From Chara braunii (taxonomy: Eukaryota; Streptophyta; Charophyceae; Charales; Characeae), in contig BFEA01000640.1 in the NCBI GenBank assembly GCA_003427395.1, positions 452,460-482,304 on the forward strand: a stretch of 29,845 nucleotides of DNA, given 5' to 3'. Below are positions 10,400 to 18,660 of this stretch, in pieces; the stretch's first letter is position 1; each line of letters starts with the position of its first letter. Below the pieces are notes generated by a model. That model was given only the letters and a program-made list of their open reading frames with translations. It was not told where the DNA came from and did no database searches. Both the position numbers and the translations under genes were made by a program.

Positions 10400-11340
10400 C
10401 TTCCATAAAAAATGTATATATGTGATAGCAGACAAGTCAAACCCTTAATGTGAATCGTAATCATACTTGCAATCACGTCAAAATTTTAATCAAAAGTCCA
10501 CGCAATATACAGGGTCTGCTTCAACCACTCTCTGCACTCATACTCCCCGCTTTAACCACACAGGCCTCAACCTTTGTTTAACCTTCGATAATAAAATACT
10601 CAGTATCTTTGTCAAATGGTCGTTCAATAAAGTATGGGTGAAAACCCAGCGAAACACTTAAAACCACAAGGGAGAAAACCTTTAGGTTGAGTGGCGAGGG
10701 TGAATTAGAGTTGAGTCATAAACTGACGAATCGACAACCGACATGTTATCGGTTATAACAGAAGATGATCCTCGTGGGATCAAGATTAAACTAGTTCAAT
10801 CATGAATCAATTAAAGAGGACCTGTTTCACAACACAAGCCAATACACAAACTAAGTTTATAAGTGAATGGAGAATAATATTCATATTATGTCTCACTCAA
10901 ATATTTTTCTTAGATAAGTTTGAACTTATCCCTAGTCAGGTAAGAAAATTTTTCATATCTGTGTAGCACACTGAACATGTTCAGAGCTTTTCTGAACGTC
11001 CGAACATATTCGGGTGTTCGGTCGAATGTCACTCGAACGTCTTCGGTCGAACATATTAAAAAAAAAAACAAAAAAACTTTGTTATTTTTTGTTTTTTATT
11101 TTTAACTCGATTTTGGTTACGAATTTGAACATATCTCCAAGGAAAAAATTGTTTGTAATAATATTTTTATGTTTGCGTTCAGAGAGTTTCGACGCTCGTT
11201 CACGTTCGGTCTCAAATGTTCGGGTTCCGTCACTGAACCCGAACACAATGCTACACAACTTCATATTATGCCTCGTTCAAATTTTTTTCTTAGATCAATC
11301 TGAACCTATCCCTAAACATGTGTCAAAGGAAATAAAGATT
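10400..11340. repeat. X block, copy alpha
   Basis: The AT-rich sequence aligns by eye with 22430-22960 and partly with 18290-18660. Shared words include GATAGCAGACAAGTCAAA / GATCGCAGACAAGGTCAAA, AAAACCTTTAGGTTGAGTGG / GACCTTAGGTTGAGTAGC and TGTCTCACTCAAAT / CGTCTCATTCAATT. From about 10960 it is rich in short inverted CGAAC/GTTCG words, and an A-rich patch lies near 11059-11074. It ends in a 10-bp hairpin (11218-11227 with 11235-11244) which recurs, interrupted, at 11890-12115. No coding potential is visible. Confidence 0.75.
11218..11244. repeat. 10-bp hairpin, uninterrupted copy
   Basis: GTTCGGGTTC (11218-11227) and GAACCCGAAC (11235-11244) are perfect inverted repeats around a 7-base loop. 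The same arms in the second duplicate (11890-11899 and 12106-12115) are separated by 206 bases carrying mitochondrial tRNA sequence. Confidence 0.92.
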
Positions 11341-11968
11341 TGACAACATCTCGCCTATATAGGGTGGATTGTCAGAATTGTCCCTATCAAGATATAGTCT
11401 AACTCCTTTAAACTAAGAAAATTTCGGCAACGCTTCCCGTAGGAAAAATATATGTTCACAATTTATAATCGTATGAATATGAAAACTGAAATGGTCCTCA
11501 ACTTTACATGATCAAATTTAATCTAACTCCCTGAATTATTACAAATGTGGGCAACATCTCCTGTAGAGAAGCAGACTTCTTAGGTTTATACTAAGTTAGA
11601 TAAGAACTCGAGATAAAACTTGAGTCCTTGCTACGACAAAAATTAACGAACTCCTTGGATTTGTAGAAATTTCGGCAACACTCCCTCTAAAGAAGTGTTA
11701 GTCTAAAATTTGTACAAAGCTAAATACAAAATCTGAAAATGATTCTTACTTTCCAAAGTCAAATTTTGTCTAACTCCCTGGATTAGCAAAAAAACAGGCA
11801 ATACTTCCCCTAGAAAATAAGACTTTATAGATTTGTACTAAAGTTCGTGTTCAAAGAGTTTCGACGCTCGTTCGCGTTCGGTCCCGAACGTTCGGGTTCA
11901 GTCCATCCTAGACTTTCGCCCCCACAAGTACATTACATGTAATTCATGAATGTATGAAGGCCACGAAG

Positions 11969-12055
11969 TGGAAGAGGCAGGATTCGAACCTACGTAAAAA
12001 TATAACCTTCAACAGATTTACAGTCTGTCGCTTTTAACCACTCGGCCACTCTCCC
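11969..12055 (-). tRNA. trnY-GUA: tRNA-Tyr (GUA), mitochondrial type
   Basis: Read on the minus strand it forms a full cloverleaf. The acceptor GGGAGAG pairs with CTCTTCC (one G-U pair), with discriminator A at 11969. The anticodon stem ACAGA/TCTGT encloses loop CTGTAAA, with anticodon GTA at 12019-12021. There is a long variable arm, as expected of organelle class II tRNA-Tyr, and a T arm GTAGG-TTCGAAT-CCTGC. The sequence closely resembles land-plant mitochondrial trnY and differs from the plastid gene. No CCA is encoded. The structure is intact, so it is either recently transferred or fortuitously preserved; expression from the nucleus is not shown. Known biology: nuclear copies of organelle tRNAs are usually silent. 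Confidence 0.93.
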
Positions 12056-12061
12056 GAAGAA

Positions 12062-12104
12062 TTCAGCATCCTACAGGATTTGAACCTGTGACCTTCAACT
12101 TAGA
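12062..12104 (-). pseudogene. trnR-UCU: tRNA-Arg (UCU) 3' half, mitochondrial type
   Basis: On the minus strand the sequence starts TCTAAGTTGAAGG, i.e. exactly at the UCU anticodon. It continues through the 3' anticodon strand and a T arm with ACAGG-TTCAAAT-CCTGT, and ends in the acceptor strand GGATGC. The 5' half is missing; the next base (12105) already belongs to the nuclear repeat. The break within the anticodon loop is the insertion boundary. Confidence 0.82.
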
Positions 12105-12850
12105 CGAACCCGAACACAATGCTACACAACTTCATATCATGCCTCACTCAAATTTTTCTCTTAGATCAGTCTGAACCTATCCCTAAGCAGGTGTCAAAGG
12201 AAAGAAAGATTTGACAACATCTCGCCTATATAAGGTGGATTGTCAGAATTTTCCCTATCAACATATAATCTAACTCCTTTCAACTAAGAAAATTTCGGCA
12301 GCGCTTCCCGTATAAAAAATATATGTTTACAATTTATAATCGTATGAATATGAAAACTGAAATGATCCTCAACTCTACATGGTCAAATTTCAAGAAACTC
12401 CCCGAATTATTAAAAATGTGGGCAGCATCTCCTTTAGAGAAGCAGACTTCTTAGATTTATACTAAGTCCGATAAGAACTCGAGATAAGACTTGAGTCCTT
12501 GCTACGATAAAAATTAACGAACTCCTTGGATTTGTAGAAATTTCGGCAACACTCCCTCTAGAGAAGAGTTAGTATAAAATTTATACAAAGCTAAATACAA
12601 AATTTAAAAATGATTATTACTTCCCAAAGTCAAATTTTGTCTAACTCCCTGGATTAGCAAAAAAACGGACAACACTTTCTCTAGAAAAAAGACTTTCTAC
12701 ATTTGTACTAAGCCATATATAAAACTTAGACAAAATTTGAACTTTGAAAAATCAAAACTTAGCTATCCTTTTGGTTTTGCATAAATTTTGGCAGCACTTC
12801 CTGTAAAGAAAGTAACTTTTTAGAACTTATACAGAACCAAGTAAACCAAA

Positions 12851-13135
12851 TGATCCCAAAATATGCAAGAATTGAGCCAAATGAGATAAAGTTAACTTAG
12901 AAAATGCAGAAATTGAACCAACTAATACCGCACGTGACAAACTATCAAGCTGAAACTTAGACTAAGTAGAGATCACACTCAACCATATGTAAGTCTATAC
13001 CACAGTGGTAAGTACTCTCACTCCGTCCCCATGTTAAATATTGTCAAAAATAATTTATAGTCCCTCAATAATGTTATCAATAATAGTTCATAGTCTCTCA
13101 ATAATTTAGCTATTTTTACCCAGTTCACATAAATT
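12851..13135. other. AT-rich spacer between type I and type II arrays
   Basis: No coding signal. It contains the palindrome TACCACAGTGGTA (12998-13010) and a short internal repeat (TCAATAAT words at about 13057, 13075 and 13098). It corresponds loosely to 23600-23840 in copy gamma. Confidence 0.5.
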
Positions 13136-13915
13136 ATAGAGTTAAGTCATTCAACTTATAAACAAAGTCTATCTTTGTAATTGAATATACACAAACACAA
13201 GACACAACTACTTTTATTTGCTTTGGGGATGTGACTAAGTCATTCAACTTAGAAACAAAACATAGTCGCCCTGAACAGTTTAAGTACTCAAGTTATATAT
13301 ATTTTTCAGCTCTTAGTTTTTTTAGGTAGCATATGGCTAAACCATTCAACTTAGAAACAAAGGTCAATCTGCTCCCTCCTTACCACCAATTAATATTCTT
13401 AATTAATACTTTGTTCATTATGATAAACTATAATCAGACCATTCGACTTAGAAACAAAGTCTGACTGACTTGTTCATAAAGTAGAGTAATAATATAGTAT
13501 ACGTAAAACTACTCATTGATTTTGTTATATGCGTGACTCTTAACCAAACCATTAAACTTAGAAACAAAGTATAGTCTTTCACCCGATCTCTCCCAAAATA
13601 AACAAAAGGTAGTTTGAGTCATTCAACTTATAAACAAAGTTCAAACTTCCTTTTTTAGAAACAGTAAAGAACCATACAAAGACTCAACTATTTAACTCAG
13701 AAACAAAGTTCAGTCTCACTCGAAAAACCTCAAAATAAGTCAAGGCGACCAGACCATGTAACTTATAAACTAAGCTTGGTCCCTGAAAATGTAATCGCAA
13801 GCAACCCTCGCAAGTTAGAGCAATCAGACCATCCAACTTAGGAACAAAGTCTGGTCCTCCAGATTGTCAAAATAAACATTGCACTGAGTCATTCAACTTA
13901 GAAACAAAACCCACC
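13136..13915. repeat. Type II hairpin array, copy alpha (10 units)
   Basis: A core close to CATTCAACTTAGAAACAAAG recurs ten times at intervals of 60-110 bases. Each core folds on itself (CTT/AAG), and most are enclosed by extra complementary arms that differ between units. Examples are ATAGA/TCTAT (13136, 13168), GACTA/TAGTC (13233, 13263), TCAGAC/GTCTGA (13434, 13459), AGTTTGA/TCAAACT (13611, 13641), GACT-C-AACT/AGTT-C-AGTC (13681, 13707), GACCA/TGGTC (13752, 13777) and CAGAC/GTCTG (13825, 13849). The units at about 13335 and 13890 have weak outer arms. The intervening sequence is not conserved between units. Confidence 0.75.
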
Positions 13916-13920
13916 CTTTG

Positions 13921-14184
13921 GTTGACCTAGGCAATCGCAAACAAAATCACCTTCCTTCCACCTTCCCCTAATTCAAAACTTTTTCTCAATTTAAATTCAG
14001 ACAGGCAAAAAAAATAAAATTGAGATTGCGTATGTATTTGTTTACTTAATTATGAGTTTAAGTCAAAAAAGTCAAACATAAGATCAATAGGGATGCATGA
14101 AATGTCCTTAGTCAAAACTATTGAAAAATGTACAGGTAAGGGTTTTAACTGGGTTTATAGAAGGACATGAAGTTTACCACTTAG
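13921..14184. other. AT-rich spacer, no gene seen
   Basis: This stretch between the type II array and Y has weak resemblance (AGTCAAAAAAGTCAAACA-like) to 20400-20460 in copy beta. No coding or RNA gene signal. Confidence 0.45.
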
Positions 14185-14535
14185 TTCCTTGTCTCCAGAA
14201 CCTCACCCAAGTTCCGGTAGAGTTCCCTCAATCGGTGGGGCAACCTCCCAAATTGGCCTTCGCACGGATTATGAATTTCAATCCTACCTGCCACCTTCCT
14301 CTCCAAACCAACGTACAAGACTGAGAGTAAGAAGGGCGGAATGAGAGAATTTGAGTCATTCGGATCCAAAAAAAATGCACTCTGACTCGCGTGAGAGGGT
14401 CTTGATTCCTTGACGCGCATGAGGACCCCGCAGTGGCGGCCAAAAAACATTAGAATGACTGAACCATTGCTCAAACCGCAGATCACATGTGTCTGACGAT
14501 CCTCCAAGTCACAACAATAACCCCTTCCGCTCAAT
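14185..14535. repeat. Y block, copy alpha
   Basis: This is homologous to 20505-20630 and 24605-24960. Shared words include CAGAACCTC, CAATCGGTGGGGCAACC, AGGCCTTCGC-like and GACTGAGAGTAAGAAG. A small hairpin (GAAC/GTTC, 14198-14201 with 14211-14214) has compensating arm changes in the other copies. Farther right, GAGGGT...GAGGACCCCGCAGTGGCG aligns with GAGGGA...GAGGGCCCCACAATGGCG of copy gamma. Confidence 0.75.
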
Positions 14536-15300
14536 GACTGTGCGTTATTCAGTTATGATATTTTACTTTTGGGTTGTCCCATATCATCTGTTCACTTCTT
14601 ATGTGACCCGCCCAATTGCTAACCACGTTGGTGAAATGTGGATGAGCCACCTACTCAAATGCGGAGAGGAACACAGTCCAACCCTTTATTTTTATTTTCA
14701 TTTACTTACAGCAAATGCCCTATCCAAGCTCATATACTTTCCTCCTCCTCTTTCCTTTTTATCCTCCCCTTCTTATTGCGTTGCCCTCCTTTGGTAAGCT
14801 CGACAAATACCTTTACTGCTTTTATCATCTAGCTTTTCCTCTAATTCGTTTTGTGTAGTAATTTCAATTTTTATTGAGCCAACATAGGTAAATGAATAAA
14901 TCCTCCTCTAAAATATGGCCAGATCTATCAAACTTCACGTGCTTTTAATTAAAATAGAAAGAGCCTCGTCAATTGGAGATGGTCACGACCCTCTACAACA
15001 TAAGGTAAATAATTGTGATTGGGATCAAGCGATTGTTTCAGCGAGAACGATCAACCATAGTAATGAGAATTGCAGACACGGATTACAAGCAGAGTGAGGA
15101 ACCATCTATGTAAACGTCAACAGGGAAACAATATGGAAAAACACACCTAAGTGAGCACAGGGAAACATGTGACCCCGACCAACAACATATTTCTACCAAG
15201 ACCTTCGATTGCCAGGATCATTACAGTGATTCAAAAACCAGCGCGATTTCGGGTTGCATGATAGTCTGACGCGGTGGTACGTTTACCTCCGGCATAACTC
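14536..15300. other. No gene recognised
   Basis: Mixed sequence with CT-rich patches. A short match (CCAGGATCA near 15212) could be the remnant of the antisense SSU rRNA 5' end seen in copy gamma, but it is too short to rely on. Confidence 0.4.
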
Positions 15301-15760
15301 GAGAATATGACTTCTGCTACATGCGGACTGCGCATGCTGATGCCACCTATTGCTGAATTCGCCGACCACCCGCAACTCCTCTGCTGAAGGGAAGTAAGTT
15401 TACCCTCCTCTTCCTTCCTCTCTCTAGACCGACCCGCTTTTTCCACCGTACGCTGATTAATATCTTTACGACTTTTTTTACCGGTCTTCTGCTGTCCTAA
15501 ATTCTAATTAATTTTTCGACAAAATATGGAAATATACACTGCTTTCCAGTCATGTGCACAGGGGAGTAAGAAGAAAAGCTACTTGTTTTTATAAGATAAG
15601 CAAAATCGTAATAAATCTTCCGCTGACCATCGGGGAGACCCCTCGCGCACGGGGTCGTTGGCTGTAGCGCCTACTATCTGGCAACAACCCAAATGTATCT
15701 TCCGCCAAAACCCAGGAAGATACATGTCAAATTTCGGCCTTCTTCTGCTTGCCTTACTAG
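15301..15760. repeat. Type IV motif region, copy alpha (CTTCYGC hairpins)
   Basis: The word CTTCYGC or a close variant recurs at about 15311, 15372, 15486, 15617, 15700 and 15746. The strongest fold is an 11-bp perfect stem, ATGTATCTTCC (15693-15703) with GGAAGATACAT (15715-15725). GACCCC/GGGGTC (15637-15642 with 15651-15656) is another. Similar words lie at 26232-26330 in copy gamma. No coding potential is supported. Confidence 0.6.
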
Positions 15761-15869
15761 CTCATCGCGCAACCCTTCACTCCTGTACCAACAAAACTAT
15801 CTAATATTTTCCAAATCTAACCCTGCAATGACATCTGCCCGGTATCAAAACCTCTAAATCGCACTTTCC

Positions 15870-16260
15870 CTCACCCGATTTCATCAAGGATCGGGTGAGT
15901 TTCGTGTTATCCGCTTCTTACATATTCGTCTTCACCATTCCTCCGCGCAACTTTATCCTCTCCTAACTCTCTCTCTACTAACTTTCTGCTAACTTTGAGT
16001 CCAGTAACGGGGTCGCCAACCCTGAAAACTCCTGATTGGGGTCCTCCCCCGCCCGTTTTCGCTAAGAACAAGGTGAGATCTATGTTTCCTACCTTTCTTC
16101 TCCCTCGCTCCCGCCATCTCTCCGCGCACGATTTCCCTCTTATACTCCCCTTTCTATTAACTTCCCCGCCGTTATGACTTCACCAACAAGTTTGCTATGA
16201 CCCAAAGCCTCAGATTAGCATCTTTACCCGCCCGTTTCCATCAAGGAACGGGCGGGTTAT
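15870..16260. repeat. Type III hairpin units, copy alpha
   Basis: Three units about 175 bases apart share the loop TTCATCAAGG or TCCATCAAGG but not their arms. These are CTCACCCGAT/ATCGGGTGAG (15870-15879 with 15890-15899) and ACCCGCCCGTT/AACGGGCGGGT (16226-16236 with 16247-16257), both perfect. Between them is a degenerate unit at 16051-16072 (GTT/AAC around TTCGCTAAG). The spacers are CT-rich with TCTCCGCGCA words. Equivalent units are at 20656, 26764 and 26951. Confidence 0.8.
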
Positions 16261-16639
16261 ACGATTTGCACTCCCACCATAGTTGCCTTTCTCCCGTCGC
16301 TGCGTTCCCTTCTGCTTTACGCGCACCTCCACGATTTTCGTGTCCAAATTCAACTTTCCCACTCCTCTCTTTTGCTTAATGTTAGCACTTGCTTAGTCCT
16401 CTTTTTCACGTCATTCGCCCTTGTTGCTCTGTTGGTGTGTTCTTCAGCAAAGTAGCGTCCGGACCCGACTGCCCGACACTGTGAGAACTCCAAGGGAAAA
16501 AACTACCAAACGGACTGACTAACCCCCAACCTGCACGTTGTCCCAGGCATGACAGCACTCCGCTTGATATAAATAGTTGGACGGTGAGTCCCGAAAAGCA
16601 GATTTGGTGCTGGATGTTGAGGAGACTCTAGCTCCTTGA
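16261..16639. other. CT-rich spacer then unclassified sequence
   Basis: No gene is recognised. From about 16560 the sequence becomes more GC-balanced and may already be diverged rRNA leading into the LSU fragment at 16640. Confidence 0.4.
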
Positions 16640-16789
16640 AGAGCGGGAGGGCGCGGCCTACCACAAAGCCTAAAGCGTGGGCCTAGGTGAGACGGGTCCG
16701 GTGCAGATCTTGGTGGTAGTAGCAAATACTCAACTGAGAACGTTAGATACCGAAGTGGGGGACGGGTTCCAAGTGGGCAGCCGCTGCAG
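16640..16789 (+). pseudogene. LSU (28S) rRNA fragment, sense orientation
   Basis: The stretch contains the highly conserved nuclear 28S sequence AGATCTTGGTGGTAGTAGCA (16705-16724), followed by AATACTCAACTGAGAAC and CCGAAGTGGGG, with AAGCCTAAAGCG upstream. It reads 5' to 3' on the + strand, opposite to every other rRNA piece in the window, and comes from a more 3' part of 28S. It ends abruptly near 16789, where antisense LSU begins. It is too short to be a functional gene. Confidence 0.88.
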
Positions 16790-17110
16790 CAACTTTCCCA
16801 CAGTGCCCCAAGATGCTCTTCCCGGGCACTGCTCACCTCTTTCAAGTCCCAACGGGCATGCGCACACTCAATCCTCTCACAGTCGATTTATTGGTGACGG
16901 ACAGTGCACCCATAGAGGGTTCCCTCCACTCAGGACTTTTTCCACCTCATGGGCGAAATCACCTCGTCGACTGGCATGCACGTTGAATTCCTCGGTCCAC
17001 GTTTCAAGATAGGCAGGATAAAGGAATTTCGCCCGCATCCCGAACACGTAGGAACCCGTAGGTCAGCCAAAAAGAGGCGCTCGCTCAAGGTCCCCGACTG
17101 CCTCGACGAC
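16790..17110 (-). pseudogene. LSU (28S) rRNA fragment, antisense, copy alpha
   Basis: The reverse complement carries the 28S stretch CCTATCTTGAAACGTGGACC (canonical CCGTCTTGAAACACGGACC) followed by GGAATTCAACGTGCATGCCAGTC and a GAGTGTGCGCATGCCCGTTGGGAC-like region. Several substitutions fall in positions that are near-invariant in plants, so this is a pseudogene. It continues without a break into GC-rich sequence resembling the D2-side expansion (to about 17210) and then into R2. Confidence 0.87.
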
Positions 17111-17214
17111 ACCGAAGTCTGGTGTCGGGCGCACGCTCCCCGCCAGGTTAGGGGGGACCTTCCCAACCTAATCACTCGGGATTGGCATATTCGCAAGTCG
17201 CTTCACAAAAGGGG

Positions 17215-17545
17215 AGGCATCGGAGCCGCTCTGGCCGAGTGCACTAGCTATACCTCCATCGAGTCCCTACGACAAGATAGGGTCTCACGACGTACAACTC
17301 ACCTCCACCCGCAGGAGTTGTCACCATCCTTTGGGTGGGCGTATCCCCGCGGAGCTATTGAACCACGCGCGGAAGCTTTTACGTGCAATTGCAGAGGTGG
17401 CCCAATCGAGGGTGTTTCTCATATGTTGCAGCATAGGGGGTACTCGCGATCCACGCCTAGCTCGGACCCGTACTGAACCGTCAAGCTGGGGTGCTGGTCT
17501 CCCACGTGCGATTCAGCGTCAGTTGACTAGGATATCCTAATTCAA
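17215..17545. repeat. R2 block, copy beta (most complete)
   Basis: This is the uninterrupted form of R2. It runs from CGCTCTGGCCGAGTGCACTA-like sequence through ACCTCCACCCGCAGGAGTTG and GGGTGGGCGTATCC, AATTGCAGAGGTGGCCCA, CAGCATAGGGGGTACTCGCG, to TCAGTTGACTAGGATATCC. The open frame across it (16949-17476) spans rRNA-like and repeat DNA and is not a gene. R2 directly follows the LSU-like segment, consistent with an rDNA origin; no conserved 28S 5'-domain core is found in it. Confidence 0.82.
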
Positions 17546-17714
17546 CCACGAGACACTCAACAAAACTAACTAACTCAAACAAACAAATATGCCTAGTTTC
17601 TTTTTCACACGTCAGGATCCATAACTCAGAAAAGCTAAAGCGCCTGAGCGAGGCCTGCACAGAGTCACATAAAAAGAATGAAACTGCTAAGGGAACCATA
17701 ATGCTCAGTCATGT

Positions 17715-18060
17715 GTACTCACTTGACCTGCTATCATGACGATGCTTCATGCGTTACTCACATCCGCGCAACCTCTCATGAGTTTTGGGGTTGCAGGTGC
17801 CACTCAAGTGTCGAAAGTAAAATATCGTGAAAGGTCCCTCCTTCACGATACAGAACGGCGGAAGAATAAGTCGTTCAGCCATGGCGGCATCCCTGTCTTT
17901 TAGGCAGTGGGTGATGATAAGCGAGGGGCGTAGGTCCGACTCATGGGGGAAATCCTTTTGTGCCGGACCAGAGTTTGGGATGTCGTGGATAAGGACCTCG
18001 AATTCTAGGCTCAGGACCAACGTCCGACCAATAATCTAAAAAGCAAAACCCCTTTGCACG
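17715..18060. repeat. R3 block, copy beta
   Basis: The arms preceding the CACTCAAGTGTCG landmark are GCAACC/GGTTGC (17768-17773 with 17789-17794), where copy gamma has CGCGACCCTTGA/TCAAGGGTCGCG. A further 9-bp perfect hairpin, TATCGTGAA/TTCACGATA, lies at 17823-17831 with 17842-17850. AACCCC/GGGGTT around 18048-18066 closes the block. No coding potential is supported. Confidence 0.75.
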
Positions 18061-18289
18061 GGGTTCGCCTGTTTTTCCCTTGTGAAACGGTAATAGGGGG
18101 TGGTTTCAGGTTAGCGAGCAACCCGCCATACCCGAACTGGATCTTAGTCCGACCGAAGGTCGAACGCTGACCCTGACGCTCTAGTACTCCAGCCTTTTCG
18201 CTAGATGCATGCAGCAGGAGAGAGCGTAAATGGAAAAGAAAGAATAATGAAAGTCTCGGAGAAAATCAGAGAGAGTCATTCTCACAACC
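18061..18289. other. No gene recognised
   Basis: Linker between R3 and X in copy beta. It includes GACCGAAGGTCGAACGCTGACC and a short GA-rich stretch. Nothing more can be supported. Confidence 0.4.
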
Positions 18290-18660
18290 ACAGTTGGGTC
18301 TTGTCACCCACACCCCGCATCCAATCATCAATGTCATATTTAATCTAAGAGCGAATCCTCGCCCCTATACATACCTGCACGCACATGAAACCCAACGAAA
18401 ATTCCGTCACAAACGTGGTCAACCCCTTTGTTCCCAAGTTCACGTCCTACATGCCCCTTTTTCGAACCCCACTCAACAAAGGCATACCCGTCCGATCCAT
18501 TTCACACAACTTTTGGTGGTCATGCAAGAGAGGTTCAAAGGATATGAATTTCACTCACCTCGAAATGCCTTTCACCTACGGGGTCACAAACATTTGGGCG
18601 TGGGTATCATGATGGGTAGGAGTTGAGCCGCAAACCGACCTGCTATCAAATCGATAGGAG
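18290..18660. repeat. X block, copy beta (partial)
   Basis: The ending GAGCCGCAAACCGACCTGCTAT aligns with GAACTGAAAACCGACCTGTTGT of copy gamma (about 22735), and the preceding AACCCAACGAAAATTCC region is similar to AAAACCCAGCGAAACAC of copy alpha. The two overlapping open frames here (110 and 75 codons) are unsupported. Confidence 0.6.

Larger units (their letters stand above)
11903..12104 (-). other. Insert of mitochondrial-type DNA (tRNA-Tyr + partial tRNA-Arg)
   Basis: These about 202 bases are absent from the otherwise identical position of the first duplicate. They contain a complete tRNA-Tyr gene and, 6 bases upstream on the minus strand, the 3' half of tRNA-Arg(UCU). The order Arg(UCU)-Tyr(GUA) is known from plant and algal mitochondrial genomes as I recall it. 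The remaining 65 bases (11903-11968) contain the palindromes ATTACATGTAAT and ATTCATGAAT and are not identified. The insert is best read as a nuclear copy of mitochondrial DNA. Confidence 0.85.
11178..12735. repeat. Tandem duplication of a ~670-bp segment
   Basis: Bases 11178-11846 and 11847-12735 are two head-to-tail copies of the same segment. Both begin with GAGTTTCGACGCTCGTTC and run through AACACAATGCTACACAACTTC, ACATCTCGCCTATATA and four type I units. The second copy is longer by about 200 bases because of the organelle-derived insert at 11903-12104. The copies differ at scattered positions, so the duplication is not recent. Confidence 0.88.
11390..12850. repeat. Type I hairpin array, copy alpha (~123-bp period)
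   Basis: GGCAAC-like starts recur at 11426, 11550, 11674 and 11797, and again in the duplicate (about 12296, 12421, 12543, 12665) with a further unit near 12788. Each unit opens with a small hairpin with loop near CTNTAG and variable complementary arms. Examples are AACACT/AGTGTT (11677-11682 with 11694-11699), GC-A-TCTC/GAGA-A-GC (12425-12443) and TTCC/GGAA near 11435. The rest of the unit is AT-rich with ACTAA and TCTAACTCC words. The organelle insert at 11903-12104 interrupts the series. No protein is encoded. Confidence 0.78.

Noticed and set aside
13136-13915. CRISPR-like array
   Set aside because: Repeats are imperfect, spacers vary from about 40 to 90 bases, the repeats carry co-varying arms, and the context is a eukaryotic repeat locus with no cas genes.
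10400-14535. LTR retrotransposon
   Set aside because: No gag-pol frames, primer-binding site or matching long terminal repeats; the repetition is explained by the macro-unit.
15195-15235. SSU rRNA 5' end in copy alpha
   Set aside because: Only CCAGGATCA matches; too short to separate from chance.
16949-17476. 175-codon open frame on +
   Set aside because: It lies across antisense 28S rRNA-like sequence and the R2 repeat; GC-rich rRNA often leaves such frames open.
17215-17545. R2 as the 28S 5' domain
   Set aside because: It follows LSU-like sequence and has a GGGTGACA-like feel in reverse complement, but the near-invariant stretch around GCGAACAAGTACCGTGAGGG is missing.
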